Assembly (NCBI RefSeq): GCF_019578655.1
Contig: NC_063264.1
Location: 16,790,429-16,854,428 of the forward strand
DNA from: Ricinus communis
Taxonomy: Eukaryota > Streptophyta > Magnoliopsida > Malpighiales > Euphorbiaceae
Direction of reading: 5' to 3'
Length of the DNA stretch: 64,000 bases
Below, in pieces: positions 11,080-24,048 of the stretch. Position 1 is the stretch's first letter. Each line of letters begins with the position of its first letter. The position numbers and the translations under genes were made by a program. Under the pieces are notes generated by a model that did not search any database, was not told where the DNA came from, and saw only the letters and a program-made list of their open reading frames with translations.

Positions 11080-12110
11080 GATATTGGAATTAAATTGAGA
11101 TTGTTGTTGAATTATTGAATATTTTTGGATTATCAATGTGTTTATAAGCGTATTAAATTATTTAAATGCTAAGATTTTTGTATAGTGTGGTGAAAGATTA
11201 CTTGGATATCAAGAATTTAATTATTTGGAATTGAGGTGTTGTATTAATTTATTTAAATCTAGATATTATTATAATTTATGTGCAAAACTCGGTGGGGCAT
11301 ATGTTGATTGTATAGGGATATGGTTTAATTGGTGTATTATGTAGTTTGGAGGTCTGAGTGGTTTTTGGATGGATATAAACATATTATTTGCAGGTTTTGG
11401 ACTCGTTTTATTAGGGAATTAATCCGATTTTATGGAAGATGCTACCCGATTTTCTGTAGAAATTATAGGAAGTCATTTGCATTTGCATCTTATATTTTCT
11501 CATTTTTTGAATCGTTTGTACTTCAATTCAAGTCCTTATTTGGAATATTATCTTATTTTAGGTAAAGATTCAGAGTCTGTTGTGGATCCTAGTGATCCAC
11601 TAGTCTGCTAGGAGTTTTTTCTCCGTTACAATTCAAGTGAGTGGATAAGCTATAACAACATATAATTCGATTAAAACAATTGGAATATTTTCTAAGAACT
11701 CAAGAACAGATAAATGGTAATTTGGATTTTGTATTTATATAAATTAGAGTTTATACAGCTTGGATGAGTGGTGTACACGCATTTACGCACTGTAGAATCA
11801 CACTTGGTGTAAAGTATTGATTCAGAATAGAAACAGATGATATTTTAGTATGCACGCATTGGGTGTATACCGCGCCCCTTCGAGGGCATTACCGCATGAT
11901 GAGATTTGTGCTTTGGGTTGCTAGGTAAGAATTATCAACTGTATCACTAACATTTATCTAGTTGGTTAGAGTTTTCAGACCGTATTTATAGTACGAGATA
12001 TGATATTAACTTCCTTATATATTGCCCTTTATCATCTCATTAAGTTTTGTACTCACCCCTTTATTTTTAACATTTTTAAGATATATCTTGTTGTTCACAT
12101 TAGTAGATCC
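11080..12110 (+). mobile_element. LTR remnant (Tekay/Del-like gypsy), unit 1
   Basis: Text such as ttttggactcgttttatta, aatccgattttatggaag, ccttcgagggcattaccg, ctttgggttgctagg and atttatagtacgag appears in an order common in long LTRs of plant chromovirus-type gypsy elements, on the plus strand. A small gtggatc/gatccac hairpin lies near 11583. Left and right ends are truncated and no TSD is visible. Unit 3 has the same remnant split into 34.87-35.29 and 39.0-39.6 kb. Confidence 0.5.
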
Positions 12111-14164
12111 CTACAAAGCATTATCCTCATTTCTCCTTCTTCAAAGTTACTCCAACAAACTTTATTATTATTTCATGCTCCATTTATACCCCTAAGTAAT
12201 ATTTAAATATTAGATTCCTTATGATAATTTTTGAATGTCACGATTCAGTAAATATTTTCATGTTATTTATTAGTGTATGGTTGTCATTATGTTTTAGTAG
12301 TAAGTTTAGTATCGTCTTTTATAATATTAAATTCACAGAGTTAGTCCTTTAGTACCTATCTATCCGTATAGGGTTGGGTCCACAGGTAATCTGAATATGA
12401 ATAGGAATGTCATTCACGATTATCATAAAATAGTTAGGGTTAATTACTAATACCTCTTTAGATTTGAATAAATTTACATGTCCAATTTTATTTTTCGGAA
12501 ATGAACTAATACTCCTTTTATATTTGGTTCTATTAACCATCGACCCATTCCATCATTTTTCTCACCAGTCTACCACTCAAAGAGCTTAATTGATAAAATG
12601 AAAGTTCAATTTAGTCTTTATACTTATTATAAGTTTAATTTGATCTAATTAAGAAGTTCAATTTAGCCGCTAAACATATTAGTAAGAATTAAATTTGTCG
12701 AAAATATGTAAATTAGTATTTTTTAATTGTTCCCATTTTCTTAGCATGACTTTTTTATACAAAAAAATAATTTTGTTTATTGGTAATTAAGAAAAAATAA
12801 ACTTTTTCCCTTTAAAATTTCTATGCAGTATTTAATTTTTTCTTAACTTTTTATAACTAAGAATAATAATCTCCAACCTATTTAAATTCTAATGAGAATA
12901 ATTAATTTTTTGTTATTTTTTTATCTTGAACATTTTAAAATATCTCAACTATCAATTTATTCTTATTCTTTTAATGCAGAGCTAATTCCAATACTTACTA
13001 CCATTACCATTACCGTCCTAAAATCAGTTTAAAGAACCCCGATATGTTGAAAAGATTATTTTGGTATTAAATTCATTAATTTGGATAAATTATTTAAATT
13101 ATCTAATAATATTAAATCAAGTTTGAACTAATTCTTATCATTGAATTTAGTTGCATAAATTGTTTTGATCATGTGTATTAGTTATTGAAAAAGTAAACAT
13201 TATGACTTATTTATGATGTTTTTCTAATAATAATAAATAACAAAGACCTCTCTATGGTTTTTTTAAAATGAATATGCTAGAAAATAGAGCAATTTAAAAA
13301 TATTAATTTAATTATCTTGAAACAGTTTAATAGTTACAATAAATTTAAGGGCTGAATTAAACTTTTTTATTATATCAAATTAAATTTACAATATAAGGAC
13401 CAAATAAAGCAGCTCTTTGACAGATTGACTCATAAGAAGAGATTGACAAAAGATTTAAAATTAATCAAAGCAAACATTAAAGAGGTACTAGAGTTAATTG
13501 ATCTCTTTTAAACCATCGAATATAGGTTGGACTAACAGTAGGTGCATTAGGATTTGTAGTTGAAGGAATTGTTGTGGTAGGGCTGTGTGAACCATCATTA
13601 AGAGAATTTATATCAAGATAATTGATGAGTGGAAGAAATTGTGTCTTCAAAGCAAAGTAATTTCAGGATGAAAATTTAATGGCAAAGCTAAAGTTTATTG
13701 TGGAGTGGAAGAAGCATCAATAATCTTTAGTTGTAAGGATTTAATACCATGTTTAGACTTGAAAATAGTTCTATTGGAGTGATATGAATTAAGTTACACA
13801 TCAGAATATTTATAGGATTACAGAGTCAATAGCTATATAGCTACAAGCTAAGAGATATAAGACTTATCTATATATGAAGATGATAAATATTAAAAAGGAA
13901 AAGAGATAAGAGATATAAGAGATGAGAGAACTCTAAGGGATAAGAGACTCTATCAAACAATTAGTTTACTTTTAGAGAACAAGATTAAAATTGTAAATTT
14001 GTCAAAATCTGAGTAAGAGTAATTAACTTGTATTTATATACAAATGTATTAAGATTTAGATAATCTTCTAATAATTAATAAAAAATTAATAAGATTAAGC
14101 AATGCAATTGTATTAATTAGTAGAAGATATATTTTAAAAATATAACATAAATTAGAGTATTAAG
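12111..14164. other. AT-rich spacer of TE block, unit 1 copy b
   Basis: Copy of the 3951-6000 spacer with many small indels. It ends near 14164, where about 1 kb relative to copy a is missing and sequence matching about 7035 resumes. No gene is recognised; all open frames are short and not conserved between copies. Confidence 0.5.
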
Positions 14165-14594
14165 GATAATATAAAGTACCCATTTATTCGAATATTTATA
14201 TAAATGGATATTTAACGGGTAAGGTAACTGCTACCTATTGAAATATCTATATAATTTTTTTAATTGTTATATATTTTTATTAAATTCGAATAATATATAT
14301 GTTGATTCCTGTTTGGATATAGAATGAATTTATATAACAAAGATAATTTTTTTAAAAATTTTAAAAGAAATTTTCAGATAATTTTTAATCGAACTCGAGT
14401 TTGCTATTCTTATCCTAGCTGTTCCCATTGCTTCTAAAAGAAATATAGAATTAGTTTGCAAAAAAAAAAATTGAAACTTGATTGATTTTTTTTTCAATTC
14501 GGATATTTACTATATAAAAGAAAAATGATACAATAAATAAAATAGCTTCAGAGTTCAACAAAGTCACAGTTGAACTAATTTTTTTTTTTTTCAT
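14165..14594 (+). mobile_element. Truncated LTR remnant tail and junction to NUA fragment, unit 1
   Basis: Short AT-rich remnant (tttatataaatggatattta, ataatatatatgttgattcc) of the same LTR seen at 23.35-23.65 kb. It ends in a T-rich run near 14578-14594, beyond which NUA intron sequence (cattatccttcagcccacc) begins. The junction differs from those in units 2, 3 and 4. Confidence 0.45.
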
Positions 14595-14944
14595 TATCCT
14601 TCAGCCCACCCCGTACCGCCCCTTGAGGACACCAGCATGAGACTAATTTTATATAACATTGATGTGTTGACTTGGAAAAATTATTGTGACTAGGAAAAGA
14701 AAAAGAAATCACCAAAATTGTCGATTTGAAGTATTACATGAAATATACTTCTTTCTTAAATTTTATTATTCTACATATATGCTAGCGTGTGCATTTATTA
14801 TTCTAAAAGCTCTATAACCATCTTAGATGTTGGCTGTGTGTCAAGGCATGTGTACATATTTCCTTTTGATAAAACTATCATTATAGTTCATTCTTTATTT
14901 TGCTTGCCAGTACTATTCTTTTAATGCTGACTATGATTTTGCAG

Positions 14945-15088
14945 GTCACAGTTCTTCTCAAGGAGTGTCGTGATATACAACTTCGGTGCGGGTCTACTGG
15001 GCATGATGATGCTGATGATTGCACAGCAATTGTTGCTGTTGAGATGGATGTGCAGTCTGATGCTGAAAAAGTAATTTCAGAACGCCTT
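14945..15088 (+). pseudogene. NUA: Nuclear-pore anchor (NUA/TPR) exon, unit 1
   Basis: A 144-bp exon (48 codons) bounded by ttttgcag and gtaagt encodes a peptide opening VTVLLKECRDIQLRCG and ending DAEKVISERL. This is characteristic of plant NUA, the TPR/Mlp homologue: a long coiled-coil protein on the inner face of the nuclear pore. The frame is open and both splice sites are intact. Intron sequence flanks it from about 14595 to 15180. The other NUA exons present in unit 2 are absent here because the TE block joins inside the intron. After about 15180 the sequence switches to the kinesin leader region. Confidence 0.8.
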
Positions 15089-15288
15089 GTAAGTTCATGT
15101 TCTCAAATTTTAAGCTTGAACGTTGAAATTTTACCTATTTGTTTGTTTTCTGTGCTTAGCTTTTTTAACTTTTCCTTTTCTAAGTGGGGAGGATTGGCTG
15201 TGCACATAAATTATCCTACAAATTATTCAACAAAGCCACATTTGATGAGCAGTTTAGCACAAGAATTACCAAATATGAGCAACCGTTG

Positions 15289-16436
15289 AAGAAACGATAC
15301 GTCGTACGTAGAGGGCATATGTGCAAAATTCCTTTTTTAACCTTCCTCCTTTATTATGGTTGCAGAAATTAATTAACTTACCAGAAACCAAAACTGCCGT
15401 TTTTTTCAAAACTTTGACAAAGGAATCCATTCCACTGTGACCGTCGATCTGAATATGCGAATCGGTAATAAAAGTAATTCAAATAAAAACGCAAACAAAA
15501 AGAAACTAGCCGTTACGGCTCACAAATTCAAATGCACAACACTAAGTTGCCCGTTTGTTTTTTCATTAAAGAGGAAGAGAAACAAATCTCTTCTTCTTCG
15601 TCCTCGAAAATACCTGCAAAATCAGTAGAAGCCATTCTCTCTCTTTCAAAACTCCTCTCTCTCTCTCTCTCGGATACTGCATTGTTCTTATCCTGAGATT
15701 TCTGTGAGTATTGTTGTTGTTTATTGAATTTATTTCCTTAATATCGAAGCTCATGATCTTTCCTTATGTATACTGGAAAGGATTAAACTTACCAAGTGAT
15801 TTATCTTCTGTTTCTTCCTTTCCCTTCTTAGATTTCCTTGCGATTGAATTATGGTTGGTTGATTTCTTTATTTGAGACGATTGCTTAATCTGGACCTGGT
15901 ACTGCTTATCGAAATTGTAGATACTTGATTTTAGTTTTCCTTTTTTTCTTTTTCTTTCCCTATTCTTTCTCGTGCTGTTATGTTAAGTTTTCAGCAGCTT
16001 AGTTGCCTCATCATTTTGTTGGGTGTAGATAAAGAGAGAAATTAAAGAACTGAGGCGCCAGAGAGATTTTGCACAATCTCAAGTGGATGAGTTGCAGAAA
16101 AAACTGCAAGAGGACCAACGGCTTCTAGCACATTGGAATCAACACCACGTCCATCGGTAAAGAACTGTCTCTCTCTCCTACGCTGATGCATTATTATGAA
16201 AACTTGAGAACAAGGAGATAAACCGCTGCGACAGAGCAAGGAAAACTATGTTAAGGCAATACATCATCAACTGCACCTGTTACTCTAATGCATGAAATCC
16301 GTAAACTCGAACATCTCAGGAGCAACTTGGAGCTCTAGAAGTATTGCAAAAGGAAAGTCATATAGTCTAGGTGACCGAGATGCAGCGGAGTCCATTGCCA
16401 AGCTGCAAGGGAAATGCAATCTATTCAAAAAAGATT
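15289..16436 (+). pseudogene. KIN-7 (NACK/CENP-E-type) kinesin fragment with 5' leader, unit 1
   Basis: The left part (about 15370-15710) looks like a promoter and CT-rich 5' leader ending in a donor (tttctgtgagtat). An intron follows, then exon 16029-16156 encoding EIKELRRQRDFAQSQVDEL and KKLQEDQ before gtaaag. A third part near 16276-16430 encodes LMHEIRKLEHL, EQLGALEVLQKE and GDRDAAESIAKLQ. These are neck/coiled-coil motifs of plant KIN-7 kinesins. The motor domain is missing entirely. The family GEEANR segment is deleted and a single-base shift follows HEIRKLEHL. The first codon of exon 16029 is ATA here and ATG in the other units. Introns are retained, so capture was at DNA level. Confidence 0.75.
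15507..15517 (-). promoter_or_regulatory. MSA-like mitosis-specific activator site in kinesin leader, unit 1
   Basis: The minus strand reads CGTAACGGCTA, matching the MSA consensus YCYAACGGYYA at 10 of 11 positions with the AACGG core intact. MSA elements bind MYB3R factors in promoters of G2/M genes, including NACK kinesins. It lies about 150 bp upstream of the CT-rich leader. The same site is at 28813-28823 and 43574-43584. Function is inferred. Confidence 0.45.
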
Positions 16437-17263
16437 GTTGATGTTGTTGAGAAGGAAGAAGGGGAGTTAGAGGAGGTGAGATTGATTTGGATATGGAACC
16501 AGGTGAGAACGTATGGGGGATGTTTTCAATATGAACATTGATGGGTTTTTTATGAAGTTGCTTTGGAGAGTTTAACTGTAAAAAGAAAATGATGCTTTGG
16601 GGAGTGTAACTGTAAAAAGTAAGCAAAATTTGCTCATGTTGAACTTCTTGATAAACTTGTGGGTTGTGGGATAAGTTGTTCTACAAGTGATTTTTGTTTT
16701 GGTTTGTTGTAGACCATTTCATGCAGTTTGTACATTGGAGGGCTTGCAGGAAGTTGTTCTGGGAAATAGCATTTCCAATAAAGATGATCTTATTCAATTG
16801 TCATTCACTGCTGTTCGAGTGATTAATTCTGTGAGTTGTGTTCTACTAGGTTTATCCTGATTTTATTTCTTGGCTAATTGCAATGCTGATTATTGTCATT
16901 TACAGGTTTTCTCCTCGATGAACCATATAGTAAGAGAACATAACAGGGACAGCTTTTCAAGGTGTCAATTTTTGTAATACTTATTCTTTTCTATAGTGAA
17001 ATTTTTTACATCACCAATGTGGAATAATCCCTTCTGTTACATATTGTAGACTTCTTTCTCTGGTAAATAGGTTCCTTCTCTTTTCACCCCTGAGCATTCT
17101 GAAGAGGTATGGCTAGTGTAATTTCAATCTTAGATCTTGTTGTTTGCTTTGTTACTTGCTATGGTATTACTGTCACTTGGGTTGATCTTCTGTCATTAAG
17201 AAGTCTAGAAGTGGTATATGTTTCCACAGATTGAGATCGTGCTTGCCTCTAGAGATTCTTCTG
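16437..17263 (+). pseudogene. CPL3: CPL3-like exon fragment, unit 2
   Basis: Begins with an acidic leader (about 16441-16502: VVEKEEGELEE) typical of plant CPL3, where a single-base loss shifts the following GEIDLD motif out of frame. Then come exons 16713-16830 (acceptor tgttgtag; ends QLSFTAVRVINS), 16906-16961 (acceptor tttacag intact; VFSSMNH-REHNRDSFSR), 17071-17106 (VPSLFTPEHSEE) and 17230-17263 (IEIVLASRDSSG). All splice sites look usable, unlike unit 1. The intron after the second exon keeps about 60 bp that units 1 and 3 have lost. No catalytic domain is present, so the piece cannot encode a phosphatase. Confidence 0.65.
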
Positions 17264-17880
17264 GTGTTTTTCCGAGTTCTTAGAAGGATAATGATGTGAT
17301 TGGTAAAAGTTCAGGTTACAGAACTGAAGGAGTTTCGAATTTTAAGAATTTGCTGATCCAAGTTTCAAATTTTAAGAATAGAGCGCTTTGCTTCCTTTAT
17401 TCCTCCACAAAGATCAGATGAGGTCAAAGTTTTATCTTCCTTTTTATGGTTTTTGCGGTACTTGCCTCTATATATCTATCTACCAATTGTTGCAGCTATC
17501 TATTTCATCTAGACCATATTTAGACAGCTTCTGCTGGCCTTGGTTTCTCTTTATGTTCTGTAACCTCCTGAACAGTTTCAGGACAAAAGTTCATACTTGG
17601 CTTCTCTTTCTTCATGGGTATTTCAGTACTCCAATACTTCAGATAGTACTATAATCAAATAGGATCAAAATGCGGGTCATGTTTACACTGGTTCCTTTGT
17701 TAGACCTCCACAAATATCAGTACCCCAATTATTGGGCTGCCTGTCATCCATCACCTACACGGGAATCAGCACTTCCTTTACAGTATAATATTTGCAGTTC
17801 ATTTGGTTCTCTGTAATATTAGGAAATTCATTTTCATTTTATTCAGCTGGATATAATCTTGAGGATGAGGAGGGCATTAT
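17264..17880 (+). other. Tail of captured-gene block, unit 2 (shortened)
   Basis: Colinear with 489-1080 but keeps a ccacaaagatcagatgagg segment absent from units 1 and 3. It stops soon after NLEDEEG (about 17852-17875), where the TE block joins directly, so about 500 bp of tail seen in other units is missing. No named gene. Confidence 0.45.
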
Positions 17881-19994
17881 TGAACCGAAGATGGCAATTA
17901 ATATAATGATCAAGATATTAAAGTATATTACTTGATTTTTTAATGGTCACCGAATGAAACACTTTATTTTTTGTGTTGGTTTAGCTTTCTATGGCAGTGC
18001 AAGTTCTAATTTAACAGGTCGTGTTTCCTCTAAAGATAAGTTTATTTTCTATTATCTCATATTTCGAAGTTTTACTATTGTTTTATATATTTAATATTAT
18101 TCTTAATTTGCTTTTAATCTCTCTTTATTCTATAGTATATTTGTTTATTTGCACTTTTATTTGCTAATTTTGTTTACTAATCTAATTCTTTTCATAGTGA
18201 CAGGTTCTAATTACCCAGTTTTGATATCCTAAGTGGTCTTTATTGGACTTTTAGGATTAATTTAGTTAATTAATCAGTTAATTTCTTATTTGACTTTTTG
18301 AGGCTTTTAAGCTATGGTTGTAATTAATTCCCCCTTAATTGCCCCGATCTCCTTAATCCCTTTTTGGATTTCTCTTTTCTCCTCCCCCTTTCTATGTATG
18401 TTTTATTTTATTGTTTTTAGATTTTCACCACATTTAAGGGACTGAAATCAACTTAGGATTTATGAGCGATCATTTAGCATGCCTAACATAAAATGAATAA
18501 AACTTACCAAAGTAAGCTTCTCGCAGTTCATATCTACACTCACTTTAAAATGCTAATTTACCACGAAATTTATGTAATAAAATTGGATTCAAATTTGGCC
18601 ACCTTGCATGTGAAAGATAAAAAATCTGAGTTATCAAAGTACCTTCCGTCAGGACTAGTTTTGAGTGCTAATATACCTCCTTCTATAGCTTTGGACTTTT
18701 AGGATTAGTTTAGTTAATTTATTAGTTAATTCTTTATTTGATTGTTTTGGCGGTGGTTGTAATTAATTCCCCTTGATTGCTCCGGTCTCCTTAATCCCTT
18801 TCTAGAATTCTCTTTTCTCCTCTCCTTTCTATAAACGTTTTATTTTATTGCTTTTAGATTTACACTATACATGTCTAAGAGAATAATAAAATTAGCTTAG
18901 GATTTTTCAATCACCCCACAATGCCAAACATAAAATGAACAAAGCTTACCAATGAAAGCTTACCAATGAAAGCTTCCCACGCCTTATATATGTATTCACT
19001 TTAAAATGCTAAGATTATGAATCCCACACCTAGATAGTATCTAAAGTACTAAAGTACCTCATTCTATGACTCGTTTCGGGTACCAATGTACCTTTTTCCA
19101 AGTTAGAATTGTTTGTTGACCTCACATATTATATAAGATAAAAAGGTTCGTGCTTAAATAAGTAGAAGTGACTAGATTAAGGTAATTTTGTTAGGCTAGC
19201 AAACATTCATTTACTCTAGCGGATGCCTAGGCATATGCCTCATGCATTCCTTATTCATACCCTGAGCCCCCACAATCTTTGACATTGGGGAGGGAGAATT
19301 TTAGGTTCTCCGCAAGGGGTATAAAGCTGCCATTCTTACTCTCCAATTTGTCTCGATGTTTAGGGTGTCGACTCCAATTCACATGATCATTGTGGTCCTT
19401 TAGGTCTCTTAACCATATGACTTATTTCAAAATGGACCTAGTACTAAGAACTGTTCCTCGACAAAACGATGAGGTCGTAAATCAACTAGGGCCGAGCCTA
19501 AAAACCTATTGTGCTCACACATATATAGTAAAAGAGAAGAATTTTTTTTTAAAAGAACTAAAATACCTTTAGTTAATTTAATTATTTAATTGAATATAAT
19601 TTTTAATCTTAATTCAATCCTAACTTTATTATAATTTCATATGCAATTCTAGTCCTATAAAGATTGATGAGTATCACTACATTAATTTAATTAGTGATTC
19701 ATCCAATTGATGAATTTAATATTACATAATTTAATTTCATATATATAAGAAATTGATGAATTGCTTTATCATACTATGATATAGTTTATGAGCATTAGTA
19801 GGTTTTCAGGCCCAGCCCCAAGTGATTGGCATCCTCGTCATGTTGTCAAAGAATTTCTAGGCTCGTTTCGAAATGAGTCATTCGGTCGAGGGACCTAAAA
19901 AGACCACAATATTTATTTGATAATCGAAAAAGTGGAATCGCCACCCAAGATGCCGGGTCAAGTAATAGGTTTCGAAAATTAGGTACGAATAAGG
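17881..19994. mobile_element. Degenerate LARD-like block, unit 2
   Basis: Same organisation as 1507-3734: two diverged ~460-bp direct repeats, tgcctaggca palindrome and inverted arms (about 19364-19515 and 19791-19950). Copy-specific: a short duplication of agcttaccaatgaa near 18950-18970. No coding potential. Confidence 0.5.
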
Positions 19995-20216
19995 AAGGTT
20001 TATAAAGTGCCCTGGCCTAAGCTGCCTAGCCTCCTTAGTGCATCTAGTCCCTCTGTTGGTTTAGTGGTCATCTTCGCCACTTTATACGAAGTCTCAAAAT
20101 CAGAGATAGTCTCATTGGATAGTTTCCTTATGTCTTCCCAGTACCAAGTACTCACTTCCAGTTCAGTGCTCTATACTACAAATCTCTCCGTCATATCTAT
20201 CTTGATGTTCTGTTAG
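19995..20216 (-). pseudogene. Ty3/gypsy-type gag remnant, unit 2 (truncated)
   Basis: Same truncated gag end as at 3735-3950, with the identical joining point to the AT-rich spacer (gttctgttagtagatccc). This shows the unit 2 block derives from the unit 1 copy-a form, or the reverse. The minus-strand frame is broken. Confidence 0.45.
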
Positions 20217-22640
20217 TAGATCCCTATAGAGCATTATCCTTATTTCTCCTTCTTCAACTTCAGCTTTAGTGGAAGTTTCGCCAATAAACTTTATTATTAT
20301 TTTTGTCATCTCCGGCTGTGTATACCCCTAAGTAATATTGAAATATTAGATTCCTTATGATAATTTTTTAATGTCATGATTCAGTAAATATATTCATGTT
20401 ATGGTTGTCATTATTTTTTAGCAGTGAGTTTAGTATCGTCTTTTATAATATTAAATTCACAGAGTTAGTCCTTTAGTACCTATCTATTCGTATAGAGTTG
20501 GGTCTCACAGGTAATCGGAATATGAATAGAAATGTCATTGCTGATTATCATAAAATAGTTAGGGTTAATTACTAATACCTCTTTAGATTTGGATAAATGT
20601 ACAAATCCAATTTTATTTTTTCAGAAATGAACTAATACGCTTTTATATTTGGTTCAATTAACCATCGACCCCTTCCATCATTCTTTTCACCAGTTTACCA
20701 GTCAAAGAGCTTAATTGATTAAATGAAAGTTCAATTTGATCCTTATACTTATTTAAAGTTTAATTTGATCTAATAAGAAGTTCAATTTAACCACTAAACT
20801 TATTAGTAAGAATTAAATTTGTCAAAAATATATAAATTAGTATTTTTTAATTGTTTCCATTTCTTAACAAAAATACAAAAAAAATAAATTTGTTTATTGG
20901 TAATTAAGAAAAAATAAACTTTTTCCCTTTAATTTTTATGCAGTATTTGATTTTTTTCTTAACTTTTTTGTTTTATAACTAAGAATAATAATCTCCAACC
21001 TATTTAAATTCTAATGAGAATAATTAATATTTTGTTATTTTTTATCTTGAACATTTTAAAATATCTCAACTATTAATTTATTCTTATTCTTTTAATGCAG
21101 AGCTAATTCCAATACTTACTACCATTACAATTACTGTCCTAAAATCAGTTTGAAAAACCCCCATTATGATATGCTGAAAAGATTATTTTGGTATTAAATT
21201 CATTAATTTGGATAAATTATTTTCATTATCTAATATTAAATCAAGTTTGAACTAATTCTTATCTTTGAATTTAGTTGCATAAATTGTTCTGATTATGTGT
21301 ATTAGTTATTAAAAATGTAAAACATTATGACTTATTTATGATTCTTTCTAAAAATAACAAATAAAAAAGACGTCTCTATGGTTCTTTTTAAGAAAGAATA
21401 TGCTAGAAATTAGACCAATTTAAAAATATTAATTTAATTATCTTGAAAGAGTTTAATAGTTTTAATAAATTTAAGGGCTGAATTAAACTTTTTTATTGTA
21501 TCAAATTAAATTTATAATATAAGGACCAAATAAAGCAGCTCTTTGACAGATTGACTGATAAGAAGAGATTGACAAAAGATTTAAAATTAACCAAAGCAAA
21601 TATTAAAGAGGTACTAGAGTTAATTGATCTCTTTTAAACCATCAAATATAGGCTGGATTAAGTAGGTGCATTAGGATTTGAAGTTGAAGGAATTGATATG
21701 GTAGGAGCATGTGAACCATCATTAAAAGGATTCATATCATGATGATTAATGAGTGGAAGAAATTGTGTCTTCAAAGCAAAGTAATTTCAAGATGAAAATT
21801 TAATGGCAAAGCTAAAGTTTATTGTGGAGTGGAAGAAGCATCAATAATCTTTAGTTGTAGGGCTTTGATACCATGTTTAGACTTGAAAAAAGTTCTATTG
21901 GAGTGATATGAATTAAGTTACACATCAGAATATTTATAGGATTACAAAGCCAATAGCTATACAGCTACAAGCTAAGAGATATAAGACTTATCTATGTATG
22001 AAGATGATAAATATTAAAAAGGATAAGAGATAAGAGATATAAGAGATGAGAGAACTCTAAGAGATAATGGACTCTATCTAACAATTAGTTTACTTTTAGA
22101 GGACAATATTAAAATTGTAAATTTGTCCAAATCTGAGTAAGAGTAATTAACTTGTATTTATATATAAATGTATTAAGATTTAGATAAACTTCTGATAGAA
22201 GAATTTGTTATTAATAATTGATATAAAATTAATAAGATTAAGCAATACAATTGTATTAATTAGTAGAAGATATATTTTAAAAGTACAATATAAATTAGAG
22301 TATTGAGGATAATATAAATTATTTTACCAAATTTTAGAAAATAGGCCTACATTATGCTAACAATGCTAGGTTCTTTTTGAGTTACAAAATAGAGAAAGAA
22401 CACTCGCACTGAAAACTTTATTTAAGTTGATATATGCTAGGTTGTTATATTTTGATTATTAATGTAAGAACTTAAATAAAATCACATGCCAACAATTATA
22501 TGTAACAATTGGTATCTTGCATTTTCTTTTGGATGCATTCTAAAGGTAATTGCAAAAAGAAAACCTAAGTTCCAATAAATATATGATGAAACTTGTACCA
22601 TTTTTAAAAACGATATTAAATATCAAATCTTATTTAGCAA
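20217..22640. other. AT-rich spacer of TE block, unit 2
   Basis: Colinear with 3951-6340, with scattered indels. No gene, RNA gene or transposon end recognised. Confidence 0.5.
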
Positions 22641-23672
22641 TATTAGTTGGGTGGATATTTTTGTATATCCGATTCGACCGAACTCTAATAGAACGAGTTT
22701 AGGTAATTGTAAAAGAATTTGGGACGAGTTTGAAATTGAGTTCTAATATACTCGTGTCGATTTTGGATGTGAACCCTCGTATACCCGCTCCCTACCACAA
22801 TTATTTAAATGAATATAAGTATAGCTTACTTGAATCTGGTACTCGATCCCATTTAAAATTATGTAGTTTAGATTTAGTTTTCTGTTAGTATATTTTAAAA
22901 TTTAATTATTATAAACGAGTATATCAGAGCATTATAGGCCAACTTGTTATGCCCGAGAAAGACGGAGGTGACCAAGTTTGTATCCACAACAACAGAAAGT
23001 CTGTAGAAAGTCTAAGAGATCGTGTCATGGACAGACTCTAGTTAGGCAGTCTGACCCAATCTAAAACTCTTGAGACAACAAAGAGAATAAATCTTATTAT
23101 ATCTAAGCCGACCTCTGCGGATTTTTTTACTCAAATAGACTATCAAACATCTATATAAGGAACCATATTTTCATATACATGCTACTTTACACCTTTAATA
23201 TACTTAAGCCACTCTTTCACAAATTACTGACTTAATTATCAGAGTAAGTGGCTGGACAATCCCGTTCGTCGCTTTCTAAACATCTTTATAGGTACTTTGG
23301 AGATTGAAGCAACCTTTAAAGATCTTATTGATAGCTCAATCCTTGACCGAGTTATCAAGTACCTATTTAATTATTCGAATATTTATATAAATGGATATTT
23401 AACGTGTAAAGTAACTGCTACCTATTTAAATATCCATATAATTTATTTAATTGTTATATATTTTTATCAAATTCGTATAATATATATGTTGATTCCTGTT
23501 TGGATATAGAATGAATTCATATAACAAAGATAAATTTTTAAACAAATTTGAAAAAAATTCAGATAATTTTAATCGAGCTCGAGTGTGGTATTCTTATCCT
23601 AGCTATTCCCATTGCTTCTAAAAGAAATATAGAATTAGCTTGCAAATAAAAAATGATCATTGATTACTTTGA
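22641..23672 (+). mobile_element. LTR remnant, unit 2
   Basis: Colinear with 6341-7073 and extending about 300 bp further right (to about 23672). It carries the actgacttaattatcagagt block near 23225 and a taggtacttt context near 23290. It ends where NUA gene sequence starts, at a junction found only in this unit. Confidence 0.45.
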
Positions 23673-24048
23673 TGTCCCTTTTAGTTGGTTCTAAGTGATT
23701 AGAATTACCTGCATGTATAGACTTGAGATCTTAAACACGCTGGATCTCAGTTTTGTATGAACTAGAGGAGAAAGCTGGCATCATTATGGATGAAAGAGGT
23801 ACTTGTTATTTTAAACTTGAATATCTACACTTGTTTATTTGTTTATATACTTTTTTGTAAATATTAATTGGTCGTCTGTCAATTCATTTCTCTTTTTGAA
23901 TGTCTGAAAGATACATTGACTATGCATCATCATCTTTAAAAGTGTGAGAACATAACATGGAAATTGGATTGTTCCTTAGAAATGACTATATCCAATGAGG
24001 GGACCTTAACATGATAGAAGCAGCGGAAGCTGAAGCAGTTATGAGAGT

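Noticed and set aside
15566..15754. Minus-strand frames across the kinesin leader and CT tract (also 28,834-29,058)
   Set aside because: Produced by the CT/GA microsatellite and leader sequence; no coding evidence.
14595..17263. Helitron as the carrier of the captured genes
   Set aside because: I could not find a convincing TC start and hairpin-CTRR end, nor Rep/helicase sequence; the carrier remains undetermined.
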